Assembly (NCBI GenBank): GCA_964433155.1
Contig: CAYSQE010000001.1
Coordinates: 62,001 to 126,000, forward strand
Reading direction: 5' to 3'
From: 2-01-FULL-40-13 sp964433155
GTDB taxonomy: Bacteria > Patescibacteriota > Microgenomatia > UBA1406 > GWC2-37-13
DNA: 64,000 nucleotides
The notes beneath the pieces were generated by a model. It did no database searches. It worked only from the letters and a program-made list of their open reading frames with translations, and had not been told where the DNA came from. Shown here in pieces: positions 34,453 through 42,576 of this stretch. The stretch's first letter is position 1. The number at the start of each line of letters is the position of its first letter. The position numbers were made by a program, and so were the translations under genes.

Positions 34453-35444
34453 TTAGCAAACTCCTGGACAAACATCTTACCGTAGATTCCTCCATCGACT
34501 ACTCCGATTCCAATACGACCAAAGTCTTGTGATAGGATATTTCTCCTATGACCTTCAGAATTCATCAAACCTTCGTGAGCGATATATACATCAGGAGCAA
34601 AAGCCAGATTCTCACCTATAACAAAATAATTAATTCCTGCTCGATCTACTCTGTCGGCTGGAGACGAACCATCAACCGAGGAAATATGTGAAAAAAACCC
34701 ATGCGTAAACATTTCCATAGCATAGGCTCTTGCAACGTCACGAAGTTGAGTATCCAGTGTAAGTTGCTTTGCCCCTATTGTTGCTCTCTCTTGATTGACT
34801 TTATCAAACATAATAGACTCTGTCTGAACATCATAGGTAAGTTGTTTTTCTTGAGGCTTGATACCTAGATCAACTCTTTCGTTAGATTCGGGTCGGATGG
34901 TTAAAAAATTAAGCGTTTCGTTGACAGCTTCGCCAAATACATTTTTGATTTGTTTTTCTATTGAGCGAGATAAATCCACAAAAAAAGGGCCTGATCTTGA
35001 ATCTAGGAGAGCTTTTTTAATATCTCCACGAACCGGAAATACAAAGATTAGACTAACAAAAAATAAAAAAATTGTCGAAGCCTGTATTATTGCTGCAACA
35101 ATACCTAAAGAGACATTCAGTGGATGTTTCTGAAATTTATCAAATAATTTTGCCAGAAATCTAAGAGCCACTACTGAAAAAATTAACTCCGCCAAAAACC
35201 AGGCGAGGAAAAAACCAGCAGCTTGAGCCATCCCTTTTGGCAAGGAAAAATTTGTAGTCAAAAATAGCCCGAACAAACTATAAAATTTATAGGAGAAAAT
35301 GAGGGAAAAAATGAATGCTATCGCCTCAAGAAATGTGTATATAAAGCCCTTTTGAGTTAAGACGAAATATACAAGAAGAACAATAAACATTAGATCAATC
35401 CAGTTCCCACGAAGTGAGAACTTCTCGATAAGTTGATCAAACAT
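34449..35444 (-). CDS. CvpA-like membrane domain fused to a CAP/SCP domain
   Basis: 331 residues. Residues 1-165 have four hydrophobic helices with the CvpA/colicin V production pattern. After a linker, residues 205-331 form a CAP (SCP/PR-1) domain: VNQERATIGAKQLTLDTQLRDVARAYAMEM, THGFFSHIS, GENLAFAP, and NSEGHRRNIL. The two CAP His and Glu are present. The CAP part would be outside the membrane. Its function, possibly cell-wall related or peptidase-like, is unknown. The promoter TGC-TAAAAT ends 6 nt before the ATG and overlaps that of the next gene. Confidence 0.85.
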   Translation of the reverse strand: MFDQLIEKFSLRGNWIDLMFIVLLVYFVLTQKGFIYTFLEAIAFIFSLIFSYKFYSLFGLFLTTNFSLPKGMAQAAGFFLAWFLAELIFSVVALRFLAKLFDKFQKHPLNVSLGIVAAIIQASTIFLFFVSLIFVFPVRGDIKKALLDSRSGPFFVDLSRSIEKQIKNVFGEAVNETLNFLTIRPESNERVDLGIKPQEKQLTYDVQTESIMFDKVNQERATIGAKQLTLDTQLRDVARAYAMEMFTHGFFSHISSVDGSSPADRVDRAGINYFVIGENLAFAPDVYIAHEGLMNSEGHRRNILSQDFGRIGIGVVDGGIYGKMFVQEFAN

Positions 35445-35460
35445 AGTATAATTTTAGCAG
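35445..35460. promoter_or_regulatory. Overlapping divergent leaderless promoters
   Basis: TATAAT on the + strand (35447-35452) and TAAAAT on the minus strand (35456-35451, preceded by TGC) share two base pairs. The start codons, at 35461 and 35444, are only 16 bp apart and lie 8 and 6 nt from their -10 boxes. Simultaneous use seems impossible. Confidence 0.65.
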
Positions 35461-35841
35461 ATGGCTCCTGATCTAAAACAAAATTTAGCTGTAACTTTAT
35501 ATCTACTCTTCTCTCATAATTATATTGCCTTTGTCTACCTGATGGGTGTCATCATCTCTGCAACTCTTGCGATCTTAAAGCCTTCACGTTTTGCTACTCT
35601 CATTTTGATTGGGTTTATTGTCCTTTTATTTTCATTTGAGTATGATAAGCATCTTATAGTGCCCTTCCGAGAACAAACGATGAAATCGTTAATAACAGAA
35701 ACACCACACTACCGACTTCAAAAACTTATAGATATCACCATAGCCGAGATTTTTCCAATCCTTTTCTACATAGTTGGATGGCTACTGATATTTGCTGCTG
35801 TGATCTTTGCAGCCTTTAAGCTCGGAAAGAAAAACAAATAA
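35461..35841 (+). CDS. Small membrane protein of unknown function
   Basis: 126 residues with three or four hydrophobic helices (about 20-40, 44-62 and 96-118). A polar, basic segment (YDKHLIVPFREQTMK) lies before the last helix. No catalytic motif or family was recognised. It follows TATAAT by 8 nt and is divergent from the CvpA-CAP gene. The glmS leader promoter begins 6 nt after its stop. Confidence 0.65.
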   Translation: MAPDLKQNLAVTLYLLFSHNYIAFVYLMGVIISATLAILKPSRFATLILIGFIVLLFSFEYDKHLIVPFREQTMKSLITETPHYRLQKLIDITIAEIFPILFYIVGWLLIFAAVIFAAFKLGKKNK

Positions 35842-35846
35842 TTTGT

Positions 35847-35875
35847 TTGCAATATATTAAATACTTTGGTATGAT
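35847..35875 (+). promoter_or_regulatory. Promoter of the glmS leader
   Basis: TTGCAA (35847-35852), a 17-bp spacer and TATGAT (35870-35875) with TG-G before the -10. Transcription should start near 35882, about 440 nt ahead of glmS. This long leader is exceptional here, where most mRNAs look leaderless. Confidence 0.7.
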
Positions 35876-35881
35876 AGTCTT

Positions 35882-36320
35882 TGCTCATTGAGAAAAAGGA
35901 GTTTTGTATTTTAAAGCGCATGGCCCGCCAGAAATCGCTCTTCAAGACGTCGACGAACCTGCCGGCAGGCAGGTAGCGTTGATTTTAGTCTTGAAGTAAG
36001 ATTCGGTGGGTGACGAGGAGAGGGCCCATGAACTACGTTGGGTTCAGGGAATCGGACTCGAATTCACTAATTCGAAGGACTATAGTCCTGAGCGAATTAT
36101 AATCCTGAATGCTGTTGAAGGACGAAGTGAGTCGAAGGATCAGCGGAAACCCTCAAGCTTAGTTGTAGCTGTTTATTTTAAACCTTGAAAGCAATTTCAA
36201 ACTGAGAGAATAAACTATCAACCAACTCCTATTTTATTCTTATTGAGCTTCTTATAAATTGTTAGTTCTATGCGTTTCGTTCTAATAAGCTAAGAACTAA
36301 TTATCTAATAGTCTATATCT
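35882..36320 (+). promoter_or_regulatory. Long structured leader upstream of glmS
   Basis: Contains, in order: a multi-helix hairpin (35924-36010) shared with the greA leader; a three-way fold with TTCAGG/CCTGAA (36043-36048, 36104-36109) enclosing CGAATT/AATTCG and AGGAC/GTCCT hairpins; a GCTG/CAGC arm around 36111-36144; and TTAGTTCT/AGAACTAA (36262-36269, 36293-36300). No protein is evident. It could regulate glmS, contain a separate small RNA, or be a cluster of repeats. A glmS ribozyme was considered and is not supported. Confidence 0.5.
35924..36010 (+). repeat. Shared folded element, copy 1 (glmS leader)
   Basis: Stem CCCGCC/GGTGGG, then AATC/GATT, an internal loop GCT/TAA, and CTTCAAGAC/GTCTTGAAG. 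The apical part starts GTCGACGAA and ends TAGCG...TTTTA, with a 16-nt CCTGCC-type palindromic insert. The copy at 51958-52027 has the same layout with compensatory base changes. Confidence 0.65.
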
Positions 36321-38093
36321 ATGTGTGGAATATTTGCTTATTTGGGTCCCAAGACAGACGCCGGTAATATAGTACTTGAAGGTCTAAAATCGCTTGAGTA
36401 TCGAGGCTATGATTCATGGGGTGTAGCAATAAAACTGTCTAATGGTAAAACTTATGTGGAAAAACATCCTGGAAAAATAGGCGATGCGGAGTTGCCCCCG
36501 ATGAAATCCAAGATAGCAATCGGCCACACTCGATGGGCTACTCACGGGGGTGTTACTGAACAAAACGCACATCCCCATGCGGACTGTAATAACGAAATAT
36601 TTGTTGTTCACAACGGCATAGTTGAAAACTTTGAAGAATTGAAAAAAGCGTTAATAAAAAAGGGTCACACGTTTAGATCTCAAACCGATACCGAAGTAAT
36701 CTCACACCTGTTAGAAGATAAAAAGTTACCACTTTTAGACGGCCGTCTTAAAGTTGTTACTATTCTTGACGTTTTTAAAACACTTAAAGGTTTGAATGCG
36801 ATAATAGTATTTATTCCAAAGACTCAAGAGTTTTTTGCTATAAAAAATAGCTCGCCGCTTGTATTCGGCCATAATGAAAAAACAAAAGAATACTATCTTT
36901 CTTCTGACTACGCGGGTATTCTTCAACATACCGATAAACTCTATTACCTGGAAGACAACCAACTTTTATCAATTGACCGCCCTGGTCATCAACTCTTTGA
37001 TTCGTCAGGAAGAAAAAAACCAATCACATTCACAACTTTCAAGATTAATCGAACAACGCTAGCTCTTGGATCATTCCCCCACTACATGATAAAAGAAATT
37101 AGCGAACAGCCCAAAGTAATTTCCAATATTGTTAATACATATCAACGAACAATTGAAGATTTAGCTCAAAAATTCAAGCACGCATACGGTACATATCTTG
37201 TTGGATGTGGTACTGCTTATTACGCGTGTCTTGCAGGTACTTATCTTTTCTCTAAAATTGCCAAACGTCATACCAATGCAAGCATAGGCTCAGAATTTTC
37301 CTATCTTGAGGATTTTTTAACTCCTAAAAGCCTCATCCTTGCTCTCTCTCAATCAGGAGAGACGATCGACATCATAGCCCCTTTAAAAAAGGCAAAAGAA
37401 AAAAACGTAAAAATAGCAGCTTTGACGAATGTTTTAGGATCAACTCTTTATCGTATGTCAGATTATAAAATCCTTCTGGGAGCAGGACCGGAAAAATGTG
37501 TGCTTTCTACAAAAGCATTTACGGCAAAAATTGCACTTCTTCATCTTCTTGCTCATTCGCTCAATGGAGGTTTTGCTAAAGGAGCAACTCAATTAAAAAA
37601 AGCAGTGGTCGAAATCGAAAAAATTCTTAGAATGAAAAAAATACAAAATCTAGCCAAAAAATTTAAAAATAGAGAGCATATTTTTGTTTTGGGAAGAGGA
37701 CTGTCATACCCAACCGCACTTGAATCGGCTCTTAAGATGAAAGAGGGATCATATATCCATGCGGAGGCTTTCGCGGGAGGTGAGCTTAAGCACGGCGTCA
37801 TCGCACTTATCGAAAAAGGTACACCTGTTTTTGTTTACAACCCACATGACGAAACTTATGAAGATACTCTTTCCTCAGCTTACGAAGTCAAGGCACGAGG
37901 GGCATATGTGATTGGACTATCTGATAAATCGAGTCCAGCTTACGATGAATGGATAAAAGTTGGGTACTGTGAAGAAGCAACGATCATACCCAATGTCGTT
38001 GTTGCTCAACTTTTGGGTTACCATCTGACACTAGCCCGTCGCCACGACCCCGACAAACCTCGTAATCTCGCCAAAAGCGTGACGGTAAAATAG
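36321..38093 (+). CDS. glmS: Glutamine-fructose-6-phosphate aminotransferase
   Basis: 590 residues. Class II glutamine amidotransferase half beginning MCGIFAYLG, so Cys1 is the nucleophile after Met removal, with YRGYDSWG and the HTRWATHGG motif. Two SIS domains follow (SQSGETIDII, and ALKMKEGSYIHAEAF). The C-terminus NLAKSVTVK is canonical. It makes glucosamine-6-phosphate, the first committed step to UDP-GlcNAc for peptidoglycan and surface glycans. It is preceded by the long structured leader, suggesting RNA-level control. Confidence 0.96.
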   Translation: MCGIFAYLGPKTDAGNIVLEGLKSLEYRGYDSWGVAIKLSNGKTYVEKHPGKIGDAELPPMKSKIAIGHTRWATHGGVTEQNAHPHADCNNEIFVVHNGIVENFEELKKALIKKGHTFRSQTDTEVISHLLEDKKLPLLDGRLKVVTILDVFKTLKGLNAIIVFIPKTQEFFAIKNSSPLVFGHNEKTKEYYLSSDYAGILQHTDKLYYLEDNQLLSIDRPGHQLFDSSGRKKPITFTTFKINRTTLALGSFPHYMIKEISEQPKVISNIVNTYQRTIEDLAQKFKHAYGTYLVGCGTAYYACLAGTYLFSKIAKRHTNASIGSEFSYLEDFLTPKSLILALSQSGETIDIIAPLKKAKEKNVKIAALTNVLGSTLYRMSDYKILLGAGPEKCVLSTKAFTAKIALLHLLAHSLNGGFAKGATQLKKAVVEIEKILRMKKIQNLAKKFKNREHIFVLGRGLSYPTALESALKMKEGSYIHAEAFAGGELKHGVIALIEKGTPVFVYNPHDETYEDTLSSAYEVKARGAYVIGLSDKSSPAYDEWIKVGYCEEATIIPNVVVAQLLGYHLTLARRHDPDKPRNLAKSVTVK

Positions 38094-38105
38094 ATATAAT
38101 ATAAA

Positions 38106-38435
38106 ATGCTCTTAATAATTAGAGAAAAAGCAACAAAAGATGAACTTATAAAGGCCTCTAAGGATTTTGATGGATATGTAAAAGTTGTCGTCGATATCGA
38201 ACGAGAAATATTAGCCGCCGGTGGAGAACGACATTTTGCTGGAGAACAAAAACTTTTGCAAGACGGATCAAAACAAGAAAATCTTTGGGGCGGAGGACTG
38301 GATTTGGAAACAAAAGAAATTGACTATAATTCTATTATCAATCTTCGAACTCGACAAAATAACCCAAGTAGAGATATCCTTTCATCACAAATAAGAAAAC
38401 GGTTTGATAAGATAGTAAAGAAGTTACTTCTCTAA
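38106..38435 (+). CDS. DUF5674-like protein
   Basis: 109 residues. The pattern VVVDIEREILAAGGERHFAGEQ-LL-DGSKQENLWGGGL, then IINLRTRQNN and a C-terminal amphipathic helix, matches the DUF5674 family that I associate with CPR genomes. It may bind something through the conserved Asp, Glu and His but no function is known. TATAAT (38095-38100) ends 5 nt before the ATG, so it is a separate leaderless unit after glmS. The next gene follows after 1 nt. Confidence 0.65.
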   Translation: MLLIIREKATKDELIKASKDFDGYVKVVVDIEREILAAGGERHFAGEQKLLQDGSKQENLWGGGLDLETKEIDYNSIINLRTRQNNPSRDILSSQIRKRFDKIVKKLLL

Positions 38436-38436
38436 T

Positions 38437-38739
38437 ATGGATACAAAAGCAAAAATTCTAGATATAGCAATGAACTTAAATCGCATCGGCAACTGGGCGG
38501 CAGACGATTTTGAAAAAAAACAAAAAAGAATTTCTTTATTCTTGAATCAAACTGCTCAATATATTGAAGCAGTCGATTCTGAAAAACTTTCAAAGCAATT
38601 TCAGAAAACTTTCCTGAAGTTTCTTGCTGAATATAAAAAACTCGAAGCAGCTAATCCTTCTAAATCAAATTCAATTTATTGGGCGGAGACAATGATGACC
38701 TGGGGCAATATTCTCACTCATCGATCAAAGCTTCTTTGA
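38437..38739 (+). CDS. Small helical protein, unknown
   Basis: 100 residues, all predicted helical and rich in Lys, Glu and Gln, with two Trp-containing segments (RIGNWAADDF and YWAETMMTWGNI). No signal peptide or metal motif. It follows the DUF5674-like gene by 1 nt and is surely co-transcribed with it. I cannot name a family. Confidence 0.6.
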   Translation: MDTKAKILDIAMNLNRIGNWAADDFEKKQKRISLFLNQTAQYIEAVDSEKLSKQFQKTFLKFLAEYKKLEAANPSKSNSIYWAETMMTWGNILTHRSKLL

Positions 38740-38791
38740 AAAACAAAATTTTATTTCCCTTTTTCTTTTTTCATTTCAACATTTATTTTAT

Positions 38792-40108
38792 TCATATTCT
38801 TGTTTTTTTTAGATCCCTGTGCATCGACAGACTCTGAATCCTTTTTCCGGAGACGGAAATTATTTCAAAGACAAAATGGCCAATGGATACATTATCACCC
38901 TTACGCGGTTCTCGACCCAAAAGTCCAAATACCAGTCCGCCAACAGTTGTATAATTTTGACCTTTAATTCCAAGACGAAATCTTTTTTGAAAGCGTTCTA
39001 AAGGTACTGTGCCATCTAACAAATAACTGCCATCTGAATTTCTCTTTATACCCTTAATCGGTTTATCAAATTCATCCTGGATATCACCAATCATGCTTTC
39101 TATGATATCTTCAAGTGTCACTATTCCAACCATTAAACCAAATTCATCATATACAACCGCCATATGTACATGTTTCTTTCTCATATCTAAAAGAACTTCA
39201 TCAGCCTTCTTTGTTTCTGGCACACTTATCGCCTTCCTTATCAAATTGGTTTGAGATAACTTTTTATCTCCGCCATCTCTTATCATCAATTTATAGATAT
39301 CTTTTACATGAATAAAACCCATAGTGTCGTCTAATGATTTTTTATACACTGGAAATCTGCTGTAACTCTCATCAATGTTCTCAATCAATTTTTTGAGTGT
39401 AATATCAGCTGGATAAGCGACGATTTCACTTCGAGCTGTGATCAGCTGATTAATTGGTTTATCAGCGATTCTGAAAACATTTTTGATGATGGCAATTTCG
39501 TCTTTACCAATTTCCCCACTTTGACCAATTTGATCCAAAATCATCTTTAATTCTTCTTTGGAATATATAAGTTGTTCGCCTCTTGGTGCTGTAAAACCCA
39601 GAAATTTTAACGACAGGTTAGCAAAAATATTTAATAACCTGATGAACGGCCGAAATACTCTGGCAAAAAATGAAATCGGCGTGATAACAGTAAGTGAGAC
39701 TAACTCGGCTCTGTTTAAGGCAATAATTTTAGGTACAAGTTCACCTAAAAGTATAGATAAAAATGTCAGACTTAATAAGGCGAAAACAATTGAGAGGCTA
39801 TGTGCTACAACCAAAGCAATCCCTTTGGGTAAAAAGGTAAATAGAGTTAAAAAAATCTTTGCAAATACTGGTTCGCCAATCCATCCGAGTATCAGGCTAA
39901 CAACGGTCGTCCCTATTTGTGTAGTCGAAATGAACTCCTCACGATTTTCTAATGCTTTTTGTACTAATCTAGCAAGCGTGTCTCCCTTTTTGACCAACTC
40001 ATCTATCCAAGTCTTGCGTACGGCAACGATGGCATACTCTGAAGCAGCAAAAAACCCATTAAGCAAAATGAGAAGAAAAACTATTATCATTTGGGGGAAA
40101 ACATCCAT
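38792..40108 (-). CDS. CNNM/CorC-type transporter (HlyC/CorC family)
   Basis: 438 residues. An N-terminal DUF21 membrane domain with four helices (NGFFAASEYAIVAVRKTWIDEL is the family hallmark) is followed by a CBS pair (about residues 205-325) and the C-terminal transporter-associated domain (DGSYLLDGTVPLERF). Family members move or regulate Mg2+/Co2+, or affect membrane integrity. The promoter TGA-TATAAT (40125-40117) ends 8 nt before the ATG. A 213-codon open frame on the opposite strand is its shadow. Confidence 0.9.
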   Translation of the reverse strand: MDVFPQMIIVFLLILLNGFFAASEYAIVAVRKTWIDELVKKGDTLARLVQKALENREEFISTTQIGTTVVSLILGWIGEPVFAKIFLTLFTFLPKGIALVVAHSLSIVFALLSLTFLSILLGELVPKIIALNRAELVSLTVITPISFFARVFRPFIRLLNIFANLSLKFLGFTAPRGEQLIYSKEELKMILDQIGQSGEIGKDEIAIIKNVFRIADKPINQLITARSEIVAYPADITLKKLIENIDESYSRFPVYKKSLDDTMGFIHVKDIYKLMIRDGGDKKLSQTNLIRKAISVPETKKADEVLLDMRKKHVHMAVVYDEFGLMVGIVTLEDIIESMIGDIQDEFDKPIKGIKRNSDGSYLLDGTVPLERFQKRFRLGIKGQNYTTVGGLVFGLLGREPRKGDNVSIGHFVFEIISVSGKRIQSLSMHRDLKKTRI

Positions 40109-40155
40109 TCAGATAAATTATATCAAGCGGCGGAAGAAATCTTATAGATTATCTA

Positions 40156-41598
40156 TTACTCCTTATTCTCAACAGAAGGCTGTTGGCTGTTTTTATTGAT
40201 AAAACCGTTTTTCCGCTTGTTCAAAGTTGATAGAAAACCAAAAAATGTAATCCATGCATTTGGTTTTCCTGCAACATAATCTTCTGCAACTTTTACAAGT
40301 TTTGGAAATAGAATCTTTGTAACTCTTTGTGTCACGCCTGTTGAAAATGCATACGTTAGATAAGCATTTGTTGAGTCATATATGACTTCTCTTTGGTTTT
40401 TTTCTGAAATTTTATTATCTAGGTCCATGAAATAGAAGATATTTCTTAAAAAACGCGGTCTTTTATACTTTACTTTTCCATCTTTATTTTCTCTCCCTGA
40501 TAAAGATTTTGCCACCGTAAGCAAGTACGACCGATCGAATAATCCTTGTGCTATAGTATTAAAAGCATTTTTGATTCCGTGTTCCTGATGTGATATTAAA
40601 TGAACAATCGAATTAACGACCTGTGTCTCATATCTGTAGGTAGGCATTTGGAAGCCAGCAACTAAATTAAACCAATCATTCACCAAAAGTTGGGTAGCTC
40701 CTTCATTAAAATGACCACCAGTTAGTTTTTCTCCAACGACATCATTACTTTCATGAGGTTTATGAAAAGCATATCCCACTCTAGCGGCAGAAACTTTAGG
40801 AAGGTCGAACTTATCCTCATCTTTAGGCGCAGTTTCCTTATAGTTGAGAACACTGATCATGTGAGTATATTCATGAGCGATCAGGTTCATTAACACTATC
40901 AAATAAATTTCCTTACGCGATTTATTTCTAAATTGAGAATGTGTTGATAAGAGGTCAACCTGTTTTTGGATTTCTGGTTGATGGAGGTAAACAATTGGAT
41001 CATAGCCATCAAAGTAAGCAAGATAATTTGACTCTTTTTCTTTATAAAAATTATTGACACGTCCTCCCAAAGGTAAAATACCGATATGATCAATCGAAGG
41101 AAAAGTAAAACCCATATCCATAAGATGTATCTGGAAACTTCTCAGTGCCAGGTAACAAAAAGCTTCAAATTGTTGATTAGTTAAATCAGTTCCCTGAAGA
41201 AGGCTATTATATGCTGTTAATTGCTCAACTCTTACTTCTTCAGCAAGCACGCCCAACTCTTTATCTATACTTTCAGGATCTTTCATTTTCATTTCAAAGG
41301 CCATATATTCCGGTCGTGTAATCCGCTCACCCCTTTCATAAGGAAAAACTCTCGGGTCATCGTCAAGAGGCCGATATCTTACAACCTCATCGACAGTTGC
41401 TGACATCTGAGTTGAAGCTTTATTTTGGATGATTTGATTAAACTTGGTGATTAAGTCTTGGGAAACAAATTCTTGAGGTGCGACTAAGTTAATTTGTAGA
41501 GGCTTAGCTAGATCAATAAGATAATCTCTAATTAAACCCAAATGTGAAATCGGATCAAAAGTATCAATCGGATTATATTGAGGTTCTTTTTCACTCAT
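40156..41598 (-). CDS. Predicted HExxH metallopeptidase, cytoplasmic
   Basis: About 480 residues without a signal peptide. HEYTH at about 242-246 sits in a hydrophobic helix (NLIAHEYTHMISV), and NEGATQLL about 55 residues later has the spacing and shape of a gluzincin third ligand. The C-terminal ~150 residues have no recognisable domain. Substrate unknown. TATAAT lies across the stop codon of the upstream HAD gene (41615-41610) and 11 nt before the ATG at 41598. An in-frame TTG at 41610 is less likely. Confidence 0.65.
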   Translation of the reverse strand: MSEKEPQYNPIDTFDPISHLGLIRDYLIDLAKPLQINLVAPQEFVSQDLITKFNQIIQNKASTQMSATVDEVVRYRPLDDDPRVFPYERGERITRPEYMAFEMKMKDPESIDKELGVLAEEVRVEQLTAYNSLLQGTDLTNQQFEAFCYLALRSFQIHLMDMGFTFPSIDHIGILPLGGRVNNFYKEKESNYLAYFDGYDPIVYLHQPEIQKQVDLLSTHSQFRNKSRKEIYLIVLMNLIAHEYTHMISVLNYKETAPKDEDKFDLPKVSAARVGYAFHKPHESNDVVGEKLTGGHFNEGATQLLVNDWFNLVAGFQMPTYRYETQVVNSIVHLISHQEHGIKNAFNTIAQGLFDRSYLLTVAKSLSGRENKDGKVKYKRPRFLRNIFYFMDLDNKISEKNQREVIYDSTNAYLTYAFSTGVTQRVTKILFPKLVKVAEDYVAGKPNAWITFFGFLSTLNKRKNGFINKNSQQPSVENKE

Positions 41599-41610
41599 TA
41601 ACGAAACCAA

Positions 41611-42246
41611 TTATAGCAAGGAATTATTGCTTCTGTGAAAAAACTCTTTAAGTTTGAAGCTAGACCTTTCTGGGTTGCTAGAATGATACCAAAACGTTCT
41701 CCAGCCGAAAGCTTCCGTGGCTACTATATGACTTTTGCTATTTTCGATAAACAAAATCTTGCTTCCGCTAACTCCAGCTTCTTTTTCTGCCAATTTAAAT
41801 ATAGCAAGATCGGGTTTTTTTAAACCAACCATGCTCGAATCAACTATTACATCCCACGCAACATCAGGAATAATTCTGCGTTTTTTAAGCGATTCAAACA
41901 TATGAGGATACTGATTCGTAAGAAGTCCAACCTCACAATGTTTCCGTATCTCATCAATCACAGGCCAGATTGATTTGTTTTTTTCAAAGCGCTTAATAAA
42001 ACCATCTATAAGAAGAGAGTATCCTTCAGTAACTTTGACCTTAAATTTTTTCTTTATAAGTGGAATAAGGGATTCGACGTCACGACCCACACACACTTCT
42101 CCTTCGTAATGTTGGAAAAACACATCGAATTCTTTATATTTTTCAGACGGAATTCCAAGCTCCCTTTTCAGTTCCTGCCACTTATCAGTTTCGTTAAAAT
42201 CGAGTGTTACGACTCCTCCTAAATCAAAATAGACAAATGAGATCAT
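41611..42246 (-). CDS. HAD-superfamily hydrolase
   Basis: 211 residues. Motif I is YFDLGGVV with the nucleophile Asp8, as in YihX-like phosphatases where the second Asp is absent. Motif II is LLTNQ, motif III GLKKPD, and motif IV is FIENSKSH where FIDD/FVDD is usual. The helical cap lies at residues 20-90. It probably dephosphorylates a small metabolite. It ends at the promoter of the metallopeptidase gene. Confidence 0.8.
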   Translation of the reverse strand: MISFVYFDLGGVVTLDFNETDKWQELKRELGIPSEKYKEFDVFFQHYEGEVCVGRDVESLIPLIKKKFKVKVTEGYSLLIDGFIKRFEKNKSIWPVIDEIRKHCEVGLLTNQYPHMFESLKKRRIIPDVAWDVIVDSSMVGLKKPDLAIFKLAEKEAGVSGSKILFIENSKSHIVATEAFGWRTFWYHSSNPERSSFKLKEFFHRSNNSLL

Positions 42247-42318
42247 ATTAGTTTAAGTACTGAATTTTTTACACTTGTTGCCACCTACCTATCAATCAAA
42301 AGTACTGTAATAGAGTTA

Positions 42319-42576
42319 TCATTCTTCCAAGCAGGCAAGAACTTTTGATCTGTTAAAACCCATCCTAACAAGCTCTGTAATATATCTACTACAAGTGTGA
42401 TGGCCAAATTGTTTTTTATTTAACTAAACTATCATGAATGGCCTAATACCTAAAGGAATTTTATGACTTGACGGAGGATGAAATTTTAAATGACTAGTTC
42501 CGTGTTGATTATCAGCATTAAAACCCAGTTTAATAAGCGCATGACATAAGTCAACCGAACCGAAAAGCTTTTTCAT
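42319..42576 (-). pseudogene. hicA-like toxin interrupted by an in-frame TAG
   Basis: The frame starts with ATG at 42576, overlapping the hicB-like stop as ATGA. Fifty codons encode a HicA/YcfA-like start (ALIKLGF, then GTSHLKFHPP and RPFMIV). Codon 51 is TAG (42426-42424). The same frame then continues for 34 codons (LNKKQFGHHTCSRYITELVRMGF) to TGA at 42321-42319. Family members read through this point, usually with Gln. One CAG-to-TAG change would explain it. Elsewhere in the window TAG ends genes normally, so the toxin is probably dead. Confidence 0.7.

Noticed and set aside
35914..36030. A glmS ribozyme upstream of glmS
   Set aside because: GCGC near 35916 and the 8-mer TGACGAGG at 36011-36018 fit the known order, and a P2-like pairing is possible. 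The conserved core after it (TATCGA and CGGCGG-type segments) is missing, and the adjacent fold is shared with the greA leader. I kept it as an unnamed leader.
36043..36109. A tRNA or tRNA pseudogene in the glmS leader
   Set aside because: The outline looks like a cloverleaf on the minus strand, but the T-loop, anticodon loop size and acceptor pairing all fail.
39558..40199. A 213-codon open frame antisense to the CorC-like gene
   Set aside because: It mirrors a well-supported gene, has no promoter or family features, and runs into the neighbouring gene.
42424..42426. Reassigned TAG codon
   Set aside because: Intact genes in this window end in TAG, and only hicA has one in frame. Inactivation or a sequencing error is simpler. 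TGA is also used as a normal stop.
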